Shown here: positions 12,235 through 21,831 of the stretch, in pieces
Layout of the letters: each line of letters begins with the position of its first letter
How positions within the stretch are numbered: the first letter of the stretch is position 1
Assembly (NCBI GenBank): GCA_945948915.1
Contig: CAMFCQ010000008.1
Location: 1-58,282 of the forward strand
Source: an uncultured Clostridia bacterium
GTDB taxonomy: Bacteria; Bacillota; Clostridia; Christensenellales; Aristaeellaceae
Direction of reading: 5' to 3'
Length of the DNA: 58,282 nucleotides
Translations under genes and position numbers: made by a program
Notes under the pieces: model-generated
Told to the model about the DNA's origin: nothing
The model's input: the letters and a program-made list of their open reading frames with translations, nothing else
Databases searched by the model: none

Positions 12235-12765
12235 ATGAAGAAAAAGATCACATTGAAGTCCATTCTGACGAACCTCGACGCCATCATCACAGGTACGACG
12301 CTTACGATCTGCGTGATTCTCGTCAATGCAAACGTCATCATGCGCTACTTCTTCAACAATCCGATCCACTGGAGTGAGGAAGTGGTCACCAGCCTGTTTG
12401 TCTGGACGGTTTTCATCGGCAGCTCCTATGCCTATCGCAAGCATTCGCACCTGGGCGTCGATATCGTCATCAACATGATGCCCCAGAGAATGAAACAAGT
12501 GGTCAAGGCCATCATGTCCGTTGTGGAGTTCCTCGTGCTGCTCATGCTCACGGTGGTCAGCTCCCAGTATGTCTACCACCTGATCTTCTCGCGCAGCGGC
12601 AAGATCAAGATCATGATGACGGATCTGCTGCGCGTGCCCAAGTGGTGGACGGGCATCGCGGTGCCCATCGGCTTTGGCCTCTCCGCGATCTACTCCGTCT
12701 ACTTCATGGTCAAGGCGGTTCGCGGCTATCTGAAGAATAAGAAGGAAGGGGGAGTCAAGGCATGA
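12235..12765 (+). CDS. dctQ: TRAP transporter small permease
   Basis: 176 residues with four predicted membrane helices, the usual DctQ plan. The signature region VVTSLFVWTVFIGSSYAYRKHSHLGVDIV near residues 50-80 is typical. It partners DctM in the membrane. ATG 12235 follows a weak ribosome binding site (TGAGGTTTGA). Its stop overlaps the dctM start (ATGA), so translation is coupled. Confidence 0.92.
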   Translation: MKKKITLKSILTNLDAIITGTTLTICVILVNANVIMRYFFNNPIHWSEEVVTSLFVWTVFIGSSYAYRKHSHLGVDIVINMMPQRMKQVVKAIMSVVEFLVLLMLTVVSSQYVYHLIFSRSGKIKIMMTDLLRVPKWWTGIAVPIGFGLSAIYSVYFMVKAVRGYLKNKKEGGVKA

Positions 12766-14069
12766 CGCTGACGTTTGTGCAGATCCTTCCGATTATTCTC
12801 GTCTTCGTCTTCTATTTCCTGGGCATGCCGATCGTGTATTCGCTCTTCGGCTCCACGTTCTTCTACTTCCTGTTCCTGGACACGAGCTCCCAGCCGTGGC
12901 TGATCCTGCAGAAGGTCATGAACTCGACGCAGTCCTTCTCCATGCTGGCGATTCCGTTCTTCATCATGTCCGGCTCCGTCATGAACTTCGGCGGCATCAG
13001 CGACAAGCTGATGGACTTCTGCGAGTGCGTGACCGGCCACATGCGCGGCGGCCTGGCGCAGGTCAACGTGCTGCTCTCCATGCTCATGGGCGGCTGCTCC
13101 GGCTCTGCGAACGCCGACTGCGCCATGCAGTCCAAGATGCTGGTGCCGGAGATGGAGAAGCGCGGCTACTCCAAGGCGTTCTCTGCGGCGATCACCGCCG
13201 CGTCCTCAGCTGCGACGCCGGTCATCCCGCCGGGCGTTAACCTGATCGTCTTTACGCTGATTGCGCAGGCCTCCCTGGGCCGCATGTTCGCCGCGGGCTA
13301 TGTGCCGGGTTTCCTGATGTCCATCTCCATGATGATCACCGTGGCGATCATTGCCAGGAAGCGCAACTATCCGAAGACGAGGGAAAAGTTCCCGCCGGTC
13401 AAAGAGGTGCTCAAGCAGGCGTTCATCTCCTTCTGGGGCCTGTTCTTCCCGTTCGGCATCATTCTGGGCATGCGCTTTGGCATGTTCACCCCGTCCGAGG
13501 GCGGCGCGTTCGCGGTGCTCTACTGCTTTGTCATCGGCAAGCTGGTCTATAAGAAGCTCAGCTTCCGCGAGCATCTGATCCCGATCATTCTGGATACCAT
13601 TGCCGGCACGTCCTCTGTCGTGCTGATCATGGTCTCCGCGAACGTCTTCGGCAACTACATGTCCTGGGTGAACCTGCCTAAGATCGTCGCCAAGGCGGTT
13701 CTGGATCTGACCACCAACAAGTACGTCTTCCTGATGCTGTGCAACGTGATCCTGCTGATCATGGGCATGTTCCTGGAGGGCGGCGCCGCGTTGATGATCA
13801 TCACGCCGCTGCTGCTGCCGGTGGCCACGCAGCTGGGCATCGACACGTATCACTTCGGTATCGTCGCGCTGGTCAACATCATGATCGGCGGCATCACGCC
13901 GCCGTTCGGCTCGATGATGTTCACGACCTGCGGCATCACAAAATGTCCGATATCGGAATTCCTCAAGGAGGTCTGGCCGTTCATCCTGTGCCTGTTCCTG
14001 GTGCTGATGCTGCTGACCTTCTGCCCGACGCTGGTGACCATCGTGCCCAATCTGCTTTACGGCGCATGA
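12762..14069 (+). CDS. dctM: TRAP transporter large permease
   Basis: Main transport subunit, 435 residues with about twelve hydrophobic segments in the elevator-type ion-transporter fold. GCSGSANADCAMQSKMLVP and the VIPPGVNLI and GGITPPFGSM segments match the DctM family. Overlaps dctQ by four bases and ends 30 bases before a strong terminator. Confidence 0.94.
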   Translation: MTLTFVQILPIILVFVFYFLGMPIVYSLFGSTFFYFLFLDTSSQPWLILQKVMNSTQSFSMLAIPFFIMSGSVMNFGGISDKLMDFCECVTGHMRGGLAQVNVLLSMLMGGCSGSANADCAMQSKMLVPEMEKRGYSKAFSAAITAASSAATPVIPPGVNLIVFTLIAQASLGRMFAAGYVPGFLMSISMMITVAIIARKRNYPKTREKFPPVKEVLKQAFISFWGLFFPFGIILGMRFGMFTPSEGGAFAVLYCFVIGKLVYKKLSFREHLIPIILDTIAGTSSVVLIMVSANVFGNYMSWVNLPKIVAKAVLDLTTNKYVFLMLCNVILLIMGMFLEGGAALMIITPLLLPVATQLGIDTYHFGIVALVNIMIGGITPPFGSMMFTTCGITKCPISEFLKEVWPFILCLFLVLMLLTFCPTLVTIVPNLLYGA

Positions 14070-14098
14070 TTCGTCAGTGCAAAAGCTGACTGCCTGAT

Positions 14099-14133
14099 AA
14101 GCTGAGAGGTTCGATGCAGCCTCTCAGCTTTTT
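14099..14133 (+). terminator. Terminator of dctPQM
   Basis: Perfect 11-bp stem AAGCTGAGAGG (14099-14109) with CCTCTCAGCTT (14120-14130), then TTT. Confidence 0.88.
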
Positions 14134-14166
14134 ATCAAAACCCGCAAAAGCGTTTTGGAGTCATCT

Positions 14167-14736
14167 ATGGTATACTACAACGTTTCCATGCAGCATTCGG
14201 AAAAGACCTTTGAAAAGCTGGCCCACATGCAGTATGACCTGTTCTGCAGGAGCAACCTCATCGTGCGTTCCATGCTTGGCATGGGCGCCGTCGTGCTGGG
14301 CATCGTCAATTTCAGCGCCTGGTGGGGCGTGCTGCTCATCGCTTACGGCAGCTATCTGGCCTCCGGCAAATACAACTCGGCCAACCACACCGCGCACAAG
14401 CTGGCCAAGCAGATCCGGGATTCGGGCATGGACTTCCCGGCCTCCCGATACGTTTTCCGCGAGAATTCTTTTGAAATCATTCCGCTGCCCGAGAATGCGA
14501 ACGGCGACTACCTTGCGTACAGCGACGTGCATCGGCTGGGCGAGGATGGGGAGTTTTTCTACATCTTCCGCGATCAGTACGGCGGATATATGATTCCAAA
14601 GGCAGAACTGGGGGAGAAGGAAAAGGAATTCCGGCTCTTTATGGAGAAACAGACAAAGCAGACCTTTGCGGCAAAGGCTGCCCCGCTTGTGAAACTGCTG
14701 CGGAGAATGGACACGAAAAAACAATCATCGCGATAA
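14167..14736 (+). CDS. YcxB-like membrane protein
   Basis: 189 residues. Two hydrophobic segments near residues 35-70 are followed by a soluble C-terminal domain with FFYIFRDQYGGYMIPKAEL, the pattern of YcxB-like C-terminal domains. Start ATG 14167 is six bases after GGAG (14157-14160); an in-frame TTG at 14155 would add four residues without a site of its own. Function is unknown. It sits alone between the TRAP terminator and the glycerol-3-phosphate-type operon, only 25 bases from the latter, and may be co-transcribed with it. Confidence 0.72.
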   Translation: MVYYNVSMQHSEKTFEKLAHMQYDLFCRSNLIVRSMLGMGAVVLGIVNFSAWWGVLLIAYGSYLASGKYNSANHTAHKLAKQIRDSGMDFPASRYVFRENSFEIIPLPENANGDYLAYSDVHRLGEDGEFFYIFRDQYGGYMIPKAELGEKEKEFRLFMEKQTKQTFAAKAAPLVKLLRRMDTKKQSSR

Positions 14737-14761
14737 TCCCAAGTGCAAAGGAGTAATGAAC

Positions 14762-16198
14762 ATGCCTGATATCATCATTATCGGCGCTGGCGTTTCCGGC
14801 TGCGCGATTGCCCGCGAGCTGTCGCGCAAGAAGGCCGATGTGCTCGTGGTCGAGCGCGAGGAGGACGTCTGCTGCGGCACCACCAAGGCCAACAGCGCCA
14901 TCGTTCACGCCGGCTACGATGCAGCAAACGGCAGCCTGATGGCGAAGCTGAACGTTGAAGGCAGCCGCATCATGCCCGAGCTGGCGAAGGAGCTGGATTT
15001 CCATTACATCCAGAACGGCAGTCTGGTCGTGATGCTGAGCGAGGACGACCGCCCGAACCTGGTGAAGCTCTACGAGAACGGCGTGAAGAACGGCGTTGAG
15101 GGCCTTCGCATCATCGAGCGCGACGAGCTGGTGGCCATGGAGCCGAACATCAGCGACAATGCGGTGGCCGCGCTGTACGCGCCGACCGGCGGCATCGTTT
15201 GCCCGTTCGGCCTGACCTATGCGCTGGCGGAGAACGCGGCGAAGAACGGCGTCAAGTTCAAGTTTGATACCGTCGTCACAGGCCTGACGCAGGCTGAGGG
15301 CGGCTGGATTGTGCATACCAATCAGGGCGACCTGGAGGCGAAGGTCGTCGTGAACGCTGCGGGCGTGTACGCTGACGTGATCCACAACATGGTCTCCGAC
15401 GACCGCATGACGATCACCCCGCGCCGCGGCGACTACTTCCTGCTGGACCGCACGACCGGCGGCCATGTGCACAACACGATCTTCCAGCTGCCGGGCAAGT
15501 TCGGCAAGGGCGTGCTCGTCGCGCCGACCGTCCACGGCAACACCATCGTCGGCCCGACGGCCATCGACATGGACAGCAGCAAGAAGGAAGCGACCAACAC
15601 CACCCGAGAGGGCCTCGATGAGGTGCGTGAGAAGTGCGGTCTGGCCGTGAAGAACGTGCCGCTGCGCCAGGTCATCACCAACTTTGCCGGCCTGCGCGCG
15701 CATGAAGCCCGCCATGACTTCTTCATCGGCGAGGTGAAGGACGGCTTTGTGGACTGCGCCGCGATCGAGTCCCCGGGCCTGTCCAGCGCCCCGGCGATCG
15801 GTAGGATGGTCGCGGGCATCGTGACGGACATCCTCGGCCTTGAGGACGACCCGACGTTTGACGGCACCCGCAAGGGCATCCTGGATCCCAAGACCCTCAG
15901 CTTTGAGGAGCGCGCCAAGCTCATCAAGGAGAATCCGGCCTACGGCACGGTCATCTGCCGCTGCGAGACCATCACCGAGGGCGAGATCATCGACGCGATT
16001 CACCGTGTGCCGGGCGCCAAGAGCCTGGACGGCGTGAAGCGCCGTACCCGTGCCGGCATGGGCCGCTGCCAGGGCGGCTTCTGCAGCCCGCGCGTCATGG
16101 AGATTCTCACGCGCGAGCTCTGCGTGGACATGAATGACATCACCAAGGCCGGCTATGGCTCCGAGCTGATCGTCGGCACGAACAAGGACAAGATCTGA
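14762..16198 (+). CDS. GlpA-like FAD-dependent oxidoreductase with BFD-type [2Fe-2S] domain
   Basis: 478 residues. It starts with the FAD-binding IIIIGAGVSGCAIARELSR, followed by a DAO-type domain (residues about 1-370). The C-terminal part carries the bacterioferritin-associated-ferredoxin-like motif CRCETITEGEI...CQGGFC. This arrangement matches anaerobic glycerol-3-phosphate dehydrogenase (GlpA type) and related L-2-hydroxyglutarate/glycerol-3-phosphate oxidases. Start: AAGGAG (14748-14753) is eight bases before ATG 14762; the ATG at 14756 is too close. The following flavoprotein and DUF1667 genes complete the usual trio of anaerobic Firmicutes and Thermotogae. The electron acceptor is not evident. 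Confidence 0.88.
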   Translation: MPDIIIIGAGVSGCAIARELSRKKADVLVVEREEDVCCGTTKANSAIVHAGYDAANGSLMAKLNVEGSRIMPELAKELDFHYIQNGSLVVMLSEDDRPNLVKLYENGVKNGVEGLRIIERDELVAMEPNISDNAVAALYAPTGGIVCPFGLTYALAENAAKNGVKFKFDTVVTGLTQAEGGWIVHTNQGDLEAKVVVNAAGVYADVIHNMVSDDRMTITPRRGDYFLLDRTTGGHVHNTIFQLPGKFGKGVLVAPTVHGNTIVGPTAIDMDSSKKEATNTTREGLDEVREKCGLAVKNVPLRQVITNFAGLRAHEARHDFFIGEVKDGFVDCAAIESPGLSSAPAIGRMVAGIVTDILGLEDDPTFDGTRKGILDPKTLSFEERAKLIKENPAYGTVICRCETITEGEIIDAIHRVPGAKSLDGVKRRTRAGMGRCQGGFCSPRVMEILTRELCVDMNDITKAGYGSELIVGTNKDKI

Positions 16199-16210
16199 GG
16201 AGGGGCAGCT

Positions 16211-17479
16211 ATGAAAGAGGTTGAACTTGTCATTATCGGCGGCGGCCCCGCCGGTCTGGCGGCGGCAGTGGCTGCGCGCAATGCCGGCATTCAGGACGTC
16301 CTGATCCTCGAGCGCGACAACGAGCTCGGCGGCATTCTGAACCAGTGCATTCACAACGGCTTCGGCCTGCACACCTTCAAGGAGGAGCTGACCGGCCCGG
16401 AATACGCCGGACGCTTCATCGAGCAGGTCAAGGCGATGGAGATTCCCTATAAGCTGAACACCATGGTCATGGATTTGGCTGCGAACAAGACCGTGACCGC
16501 CATGAACCGCGAGGATGGTCTCTTCCAGCTGCATCCGAAGGCGGTTATCCTCGCCATGGGCTGCCGTGAGCGTCCGCGCGGCGCGCTGGGCATTCCGGGC
16601 TACCGTCCGGCTGGCATCTACACCGCCGGTACCGCGCAGCGTCTGGTGAACATGGAGGGCTTCATGCCCGGCCGCAAGGTCGTCATCCTCGGCTCCGGCG
16701 ATATCGGCCTGATCATGGCCCGCCGCATGACGCTCGAGGGCGCAGAGGTCAAGGTCGTGGCGGAGCTCATGCCGTACTCCGGCGGCCTCAAGCGCAACAT
16801 TGTGCAGTGCCTGGACGACTTCGGCATCCCGCTCAAGCTGAGCCACACCGTCGTGGACATCAAGGGCAAGAAGCGCGTGGAGGGCATCACGCTGGCCAAG
16901 GTCGAAAACGGCAGGCCGATTCCGGGTACCGAGGAGTTCTACGAGTGCGACACGCTGCTCCTCTCCTGCGGCTTGATCCCGGAGAACGAGCTCAGCCGCA
17001 GCGCCGACGTGGCGCTCAGCCCGCTGACCAACGGCCCGCTGGTCGGCGAGGATCTGCAGACGAACATCCCGGGCATCTTTGCCGCGGGCAATGTGCTGCA
17101 TGTGCATGACCTGGTGGACTTCGTCTCCGAGGAAGCCGCCGCTGCCGGCCGCCATGCCGCGGCCTACATCCAGGGCGGCTGCAAAAACGAGGAAGCGAAG
17201 GAGATCAAGGTCGTCTGCGAAGGCGGCGTGCGCTACAGCGTGCCGGTTCGCATCTGCCCGGATCACCTGGCGGACGACGCGATCGTGACCCTGCGCTTCC
17301 GCGTGGCGAACGTGTACAAGAACAAGAAGATCGTCGTGTACGCCGGCGACGAGGTCATCTTCAGCCGCAAGCGTCCGGTGCTCGCGCCGGGCGAGATGGA
17401 GACCGTGCTGCTCAAGGCGAAGGCGCTCAAGGCGCATAGCGACATCGACCACATCACCGTGACGCTGGAGGAGGCATAA
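16211..17479 (+). CDS. FAD/NAD(P)-dependent oxidoreductase of the glycerol-3-phosphate trio
   Basis: 422 residues. Two dinucleotide-binding motifs are visible: LVIIGGGPAGLAAAVAARN at the N-terminus and VVILGSGDIGLIMARRM near residue 157. ELGGILNQCIHNGFGLHTF near residue 42 is characteristic of this family, usually found next to GlpA-like dehydrogenases and thought to pass electrons between the dehydrogenase and NAD(P) or another carrier. ATG 16211 follows AGGAGGGG and the gene is 12 bases after the previous stop. The last 70 residues form a separate small domain. Confidence 0.88.
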   Translation: MKEVELVIIGGGPAGLAAAVAARNAGIQDVLILERDNELGGILNQCIHNGFGLHTFKEELTGPEYAGRFIEQVKAMEIPYKLNTMVMDLAANKTVTAMNREDGLFQLHPKAVILAMGCRERPRGALGIPGYRPAGIYTAGTAQRLVNMEGFMPGRKVVILGSGDIGLIMARRMTLEGAEVKVVAELMPYSGGLKRNIVQCLDDFGIPLKLSHTVVDIKGKKRVEGITLAKVENGRPIPGTEEFYECDTLLLSCGLIPENELSRSADVALSPLTNGPLVGEDLQTNIPGIFAAGNVLHVHDLVDFVSEEAAAAGRHAAAYIQGGCKNEEAKEIKVVCEGGVRYSVPVRICPDHLADDAIVTLRFRVANVYKNKKIVVYAGDEVIFSRKRPVLAPGEMETVLLKAKALKAHSDIDHITVTLEEA

Positions 17480-17481
17480 GC

Positions 17482-17841
17482 ATGAAAACTGTGAATTTGA
17501 TTTGCATCGGCTGCCCGCTCGGCTGTCCCCTGACAGTGGAGATGGAGGACGATGAGGTGAAGGCCGTTTCCGGCAACACCTGCCCGCGCGGCGACGCCTA
17601 TGCCAGAAAAGAGCTGACCAACCCGACCCGCATCGTGACCAGCACGGTCCGCGTAGCGGGCGGCAAGCTGGCGATGGTCTCCGTGAAGACCGCCAGCGAT
17701 ATCCCGAAGGGCAAGATCTTTGACTGCGTGAAGGCGCTCAAGGACGTGGAGGTCAAGGCCCCGGTGAAGATCGGCGACGTGATCGTGGAGAACGTGGCGG
17801 GCACCGGCGTCAACATCATTGCGACGAAGAACGTGGGGTAA
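17482..17841 (+). CDS. DUF1667 cysteine-cluster protein
   Basis: 119 residues, beginning two bases after the previous stop. The N-terminus holds CIGCPLGC and then NTCPRGDAYARKE, four cysteines likely to bind a metal or iron-sulfur cluster, followed by a small beta domain. Proteins of this family consistently form the third gene of the GlpA-like/flavoprotein trio and are inferred to be an electron-transfer or assembly subunit of that complex. Confidence 0.9.
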   Translation: MKTVNLICIGCPLGCPLTVEMEDDEVKAVSGNTCPRGDAYARKELTNPTRIVTSTVRVAGGKLAMVSVKTASDIPKGKIFDCVKALKDVEVKAPVKIGDVIVENVAGTGVNIIATKNVG

Positions 17842-17845
17842 CCAG

Positions 17846-18646
17846 ATGACAGAGCAAGAAATCCGGGAACGGCTTGCGCCTATCCGCTGCTTCCTGCTGG
17901 ATATGGACGGCACGTTCTATCTGGGCGATCAGCTGATCGAGGGCTCGCTGGATTTTCTGGATGCGCTCAAGCGCACAGGACGCACGGCGCGTTTCCTCAC
18001 CAACAATTCGAGCAAGTCTGCTGTGGTCTACAAGAAGAAGCTGGAGAAGATGGGCGTCGCCGAGGAGTATCGCGACGTGATGTCTTCCGGCCACGCGACG
18101 GCGCACTACTGCCTCGAGCATTTCCCGGGCAAGAAGTGCTACCTGCTGGGCAACCCGATGCTGCGCGAGGAGATGATCTCGCTGGGCCTTGAGTTGACCG
18201 AGGACGACGCGGATTATGTGATCGTGGCGTTTGACACGACGCTGGACTACGCGAAGATGTGCAAGGTGTGCGACTACATCCGCTACGGCAAGCCGTACAT
18301 CGCGACCCATCCGGACTTCAACTGCCCGACCGAGACCGGATTCATCCCCGATATGGGCGCGATCATGGCGTTCATCGAGGCGAGCACCGGCCGCAAGGCG
18401 GACGTGATCATCGGCAAGCCGCACAAGGGCATCGTCGAGGAGGCGCTGCGCCGCACGGGCTTCAGGCTGGAGGAAATGGCGATGGTGGGCGACCGCCTGT
18501 ACACGGACGTGGCGACCGGCGTGAACCACGGCATGACGGGCATTCTCGTGCTCTCCGGCGAGGCGACGATGGACGATGTCGCGACCTCCGACGTGAAGCC
18601 GGATCTGATCTTTGGCAAGCTGGCGGATATGATTCCGTATCTGTGA
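17846..18646 (+). CDS. HAD-IIA family hydrolase (NagD/AraL-like phosphatase)
   Basis: 266 residues. HAD motif I is FLLDMDGTFYLGD near residue 17, motif II is FLTNNSS near residue 50, and the C-terminal VGDRLYTDVATGVNHGM carries the acidic motif IV. The cap domain lies between, as in subclass IIA sugar-phosphate and phosphoglycolate phosphatases. The ATG at 17846 is four bases after the DUF1667 stop with GGGG upstream, so it is part of the same operon; dephosphorylation of a glycerol-3-phosphate- or glycolate-type side product is a reasonable inference. Confidence 0.85.
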   Translation: MTEQEIRERLAPIRCFLLDMDGTFYLGDQLIEGSLDFLDALKRTGRTARFLTNNSSKSAVVYKKKLEKMGVAEEYRDVMSSGHATAHYCLEHFPGKKCYLLGNPMLREEMISLGLELTEDDADYVIVAFDTTLDYAKMCKVCDYIRYGKPYIATHPDFNCPTETGFIPDMGAIMAFIEASTGRKADVIIGKPHKGIVEEALRRTGFRLEEMAMVGDRLYTDVATGVNHGMTGILVLSGEATMDDVATSDVKPDLIFGKLADMIPYL

Positions 18647-18659
18647 TGCTCGAAGCAGC

Positions 18660-18735
18660 TTGAATCTGAGCGAAGCGAAGAAGAGTCAAGGGGCGGCACC
18701 TCCTGAGCGGATTTCAGGGCGGCAGCCTTGACGTA
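18660..18735. repeat. Decayed copy of the dispersed two-hairpin repeat (tentative)
   Basis: GAGCGAAGCGAAGAAGAGTC matches the border GCGCGAAGCGAAGAAGGGAGTC of the full copies near 40080. Next come an inverted pair GTCAAGG (18685-18691)/CCTTGAC (18726-18732) and an inner CCTGA/TCAGG (18702-18718), in place of the intact stems. It lies right after the stop of the HAD gene. The match is partial, so common ancestry is inferred. Confidence 0.4.
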
Positions 18736-18750
18736 ATCTCAAGCAAAGGA

Positions 18751-18782
18751 AAAAGGAGACGGATTGGATTCCGCCTCCTTTT
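18751..18782. terminator. Bidirectional terminator between HAD gene and copA
   Basis: AAAAGGAG-A-CGG (18751-18762) pairs with CCG-C-CTCCTTTT (18771-18782), with one mismatch; A-run on one side and T-run on the other. A second hairpin (ACCGGCAT/ATGCCGGT, 18869-18886) directly follows the copA stop on the minus strand. Confidence 0.7.
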
Positions 18783-18886
18783 CATATACCTTTTACCCTG
18801 AAAGTCCCTCTGCAAGCTTTGGACTCAGCCTCAAAGCAATGGGACTTGCATCACTTGGTCGGAAATGCAACCGGCATCATGCCGGT

Positions 18887-19096
18887 TTACTTGATCTCCA
18901 GCACCGGATAGCCCTGATCCTCGATGGCCTTCTTGAGCACGTCGTCCGCGACAGGCGCGTTCATCGTCACCACGGCGGTACCGCTCGTATGGCTGACCAC
19001 AGCCCCGGTCACGCCATCCAGCGCTTCCAGCGTCTTCTTGACGCGGGCTTCACAGTGCGGGCACATCATTCCTTCAATCTTCATCGTCTTTTCCAT
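18887..19096 (-). CDS. Possible separately translated CopZ from an internal start in copA
   Basis: In the same frame as copA, ATG (19096-19094 on the minus strand) is preceded at seven bases by AAGGAGGT (19111-19104), as strong as any start signal in the window. Translation from there would give a 69-residue protein, [19 protein letters not shown] onward, the exact size and fold of the copper chaperone CopZ. The bases of the site encode KEV in the CopA linker. Whether it is used in the cell cannot be decided from sequence; the fused form alone is the conservative reading. Confidence 0.5.
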   Translation of the reverse strand: MEKTMKIEGMMCPHCEARVKKTLEALDGVTGAVVSHTSGTAVVTMNAPVADDVLKKAIEDQGYPVLEIK

Positions 19097-21403
19097 GGGT
19101 TTGACCTCCTTATGCTTTTTCCTGATTTTTCTATCTTTTCCTGCGTCATGCAGTTTGAAAAGATTCAGTCTCAGCGCGTTCGTGACCACGCAGAAGCTCG
19201 ACAGGCTCATCGCCGCCGCGCCGAACATCGGATTAAGCTTCAGTCCGAAGAGCGGGTACCACACGCCGGCGGCCAGCGGAATGCCGATGGTGTTGTAGAA
19301 GAACGCCCAGAACAGGTTTTCGTGAATGTTCCTGAGCGTCGCGCGGCTCAGGCGGATGGCGGCCGGCACATCGCTCAGGCGGCTGTGCATCAGCACCACG
19401 TCCGCCGCGTCGATGGCGATGTCCGTGCCCGCGCCGATGGCGATGCCGATGTCCGCGCGGGTGAGGGCGGGCGCGTCGTTGATGCCGTCACCGACCATCG
19501 CGACCTTGCCCTGCTGCCTGAGCCTGCGGATCACGGCCTCCTTGCCGTCGGGCAGCACGCCCGCGATGACCTCGTCCACGCCCGCCTGCCTGCCGATGGC
19601 GTTTGCGGTGCGCTCGTTGTCGCCGGTGAGCATGACGACGTGGATGCCCATGTTCTTGAGCGCGCGGATGGCGTCAGCGCTGTCCTCCTTGATCACGTCC
19701 GCGACGGCGATCATGCCCAGCAGCTGGCGGTCTCTGGCAAACAGCAGCGGCGTCTTGCCTTCCCCGGCGAGGCGCTCTGCACTCGCGGCCAGGGAAGCGG
19801 GGATGTTTGCCACGGTCTGCATGAACTTCAAGCTGCCGCCGGTGAGCGTCGATTCGCCCAGCTTCGCGGTCAGGCCGTTTCCGGGCAGCGCATGGAAGTC
19901 GCTGATCTCCTGCGGAGAGAGGGCGTCCACCCTGGCGCGGTTCATCACGGCGCGGGCCAGCGGATGCTCACTGTGCTGCTCCAGCGCACTGGCGAAGGAA
20001 AGAAGCGTCTGCTCCGTCACGCCGTCGGCGGGCAGGATGTCCGTCACCTTCGGCTCGCCGCGGGTGATCGTGCCGGTCTTGTCCAGTGCCACGATCTCGG
20101 TCTTGCCGGTCTCCTCAAGCGAGACGGCGGTCTTGAACAGGATGCCGTTCTTTGCGCCCAGGCCGTTGCCGACCATGATGGCCACCGGCGTGGCCAGGCC
20201 CAGCGCGCACGGGCAGCTGATGACCAGCACGGAGATGCCGCGGGCGAGGGCGAAGCCGATGCTCTGACCGGCCAGCAGCCAGACGACCGTCGTCACGCTG
20301 GCGACGGCAATGACCGCGGGGACGAACACGCCGGAGACCCGGTCGGCGATCTTGGCGATCGGGGCCTTGGTCGCGGCGGCGTCGGAGACCATTTTGACGA
20401 TCTGGGAGAGCGTCGTGTCCTCGCCGACGCGCGTCGCCTCGCAGCGGATGAAGCCGGATTGGTTGACCGTCGCGGCGGAAACCGGGTCGCCCGGGGCTTT
20501 GTCGACCGGGATGCTTTCGCCGGTCAGCGCGGATTCGTTCACCGCGCTCTCGCCCTCGAGCACCACGCCGTCGACCGGGATGCTCTCGCCCGGGCGCACG
20601 ACGAAGATGTCGCCGCGGCGAACCTGATCGATCGGAACGGTCACTTCCTGCCCGGATCTGAGGAGCACGGCGGTCTTTGGCGCGAGCTTCATGAGGCTGC
20701 GGAGTGCGTCGGTTGTCTTGCCCTTGGAGCGCGCTTCGAGCATCTTGCCCACGGTGATGAGCGCGAGGATCATCGCGGCGGACTCAAAGTAAAATTCGTG
20801 CATGTAGCCCATCACGCCTGCCGCGTCGCCGCGCAGCTGCGCGTCCGTCATGGCGAAGAGGGCATAGGTGCTGTAAACGAACGAGGCGCCGGAGCCGAGC
20901 GCCACCAGCGTGTCCATGTTCGGCGCGCGGTGAATCAGCCCTTTGAAGCCATTGATGAAGAATTTCTGGTTGATGACCATCACGGCGGCGGCGAGCAGCA
21001 GCTGCACAAGGCCCATGGCGACGTGATTATCCGCCATGAACGCCGGCAACGGCCATCCCCACATCATGTGCCCCATCGAGAAGTACATGAGCACGATGAG
21101 GAAGCCGAGCGACGCGATGAGCCGGCGCTTGAGCGCAGGCGTCTCGCGGTCGGCAAGCGCGTCCTCATCCAGGGCGGCGGAGCTGCCGGAAGCCTGATGC
21201 TGACCGCCCTTGAGCGATGCGCCATAGCCCGCGTCCTCAACGGCCTTGATGATCGCCTGCGGGCTTGCCGTGCCCTCCACGCCCATGGAGTGGGTCAGCA
21301 GGCTGACCGAGCAGGCCGTCACGCCGGGCACGGCGGAAACAGCCTTTTCCACACGGGCGCTGCAGGCGGCGCAGCTCATGCCCGTGACCTGATATTGTTC
21401 CAA
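18887..21403 (-). CDS. copA: Copper-exporting P1B-type ATPase with C-terminal CopZ-like domain
   Basis: 838 residues; ATP-driven Cu(I) exporter of the plasma membrane. The N-terminal heavy-metal-associated domain has GMSCAAC. The membrane CPC motif is [13 protein letters not shown], the phosphorylation site DKTGTIT, and [10 protein letters not shown] closes the nucleotide domain. After the last membrane helices comes a short basic linker and a second metal-binding domain (residues about 770-838) with [11 protein letters not shown], nearly identical in length to a free CopZ chaperone. The linker contains a strong internal ribosome binding site (see the next entry). Its start is ATG 21403. It lies downstream of csoR on the same strand and is presumably induced by copper through that regulator. 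Confidence 0.96.
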   Translation of the reverse strand: MEQYQVTGMSCAACSARVEKAVSAVPGVTACSVSLLTHSMGVEGTASPQAIIKAVEDAGYGASLKGGQHQASGSSAALDEDALADRETPALKRRLIASLGFLIVLMYFSMGHMMWGWPLPAFMADNHVAMGLVQLLLAAAVMVINQKFFINGFKGLIHRAPNMDTLVALGSGASFVYSTYALFAMTDAQLRGDAAGVMGYMHEFYFESAAMILALITVGKMLEARSKGKTTDALRSLMKLAPKTAVLLRSGQEVTVPIDQVRRGDIFVVRPGESIPVDGVVLEGESAVNESALTGESIPVDKAPGDPVSAATVNQSGFIRCEATRVGEDTTLSQIVKMVSDAAATKAPIAKIADRVSGVFVPAVIAVASVTTVVWLLAGQSIGFALARGISVLVISCPCALGLATPVAIMVGNGLGAKNGILFKTAVSLEETGKTEIVALDKTGTITRGEPKVTDILPADGVTEQTLLSFASALEQHSEHPLARAVMNRARVDALSPQEISDFHALPGNGLTAKLGESTLTGGSLKFMQTVANIPASLAASAERLAGEGKTPLLFARDRQLLGMIAVADVIKEDSADAIRALKNMGIHVVMLTGDNERTANAIGRQAGVDEVIAGVLPDGKEAVIRRLRQQGKVAMVGDGINDAPALTRADIGIAIGAGTDIAIDAADVVLMHSRLSDVPAAIRLSRATLRNIHENLFWAFFYNTIGIPLAAGVWYPLFGLKLNPMFGAAAMSLSSFCVVTNALRLNLFKLHDAGKDRKIRKKHKEVKPMEKTMKIEGMMCPHCEARVKKTLEALDGVTGAVVSHTSGTAVVTMNAPVADDVLKKAIEDQGYPVLEIK

Positions 21404-21500
21404 TGCAATCCCTCCATCCAGTTATGTACATCCTTCCGCAAAGTGTCGTTCTCATGCACAGCGTTCATGATTGCCGACGCTTTGTCAGCGATGCTGTCGG

Positions 21501-21803
21501 TTATTTCATCAGCTTCTGCAGCGTGGACACCAGCTCGTCGATGGTCTCGTCCTTGCCCTCGTGGATATCCTGTGCCACGCAGGTCTTGATATGATTGGCC
21601 AGCAGCACCTTGGTGAAGCTGTTCAGCGCGGCGCTGGCGGCGGAAACCTGCGTGAGGATGTCCGTGCAGTATGCGTCTCGCTCGACCATGCCTTTTATGC
21701 CGCGGATCTGGCCCTCGATGCGGTTGAGCCGGGTGATCAGATCCTTGTACTCCTGCTCCGTGCGCACCTTTGTTTTGTGGCAGCAGCAGCTTTCGCCTTC
21801 CAT
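21501..21803 (-). CDS. csoR: Copper-sensing transcriptional repressor CsoR
   Basis: 100 residues, all-helical CsoR/RcnR family repressor. The Cu(I) ligands are visible: Cys in VERDAYCTDIL and His/Cys in LLANHIKTC. The N-terminus has an extra CCCHK cluster. Start ATG 21803 after GAGGTG; frames open upstream but lack a start signal. Its own promoter contains a matching operator, so it represses itself and, by read-through into the next gene on the strand, copA. A 97-base gap to copA shows no terminator. Confidence 0.95.
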   Translation of the reverse strand: MEGESCCCHKTKVRTEQEYKDLITRLNRIEGQIRGIKGMVERDAYCTDILTQVSAASAALNSFTKVLLANHIKTCVAQDIHEGKDETIDELVSTLQKLMK

Positions 21804-21831
21804 AGGAATCACCTCTTTTCGGGATGAACGT

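Noticed and set aside
21404-21500. Small gene between csoR and copA
   Set aside because: The 97-base gap has no start with a ribosome binding site and no sensible peptide.
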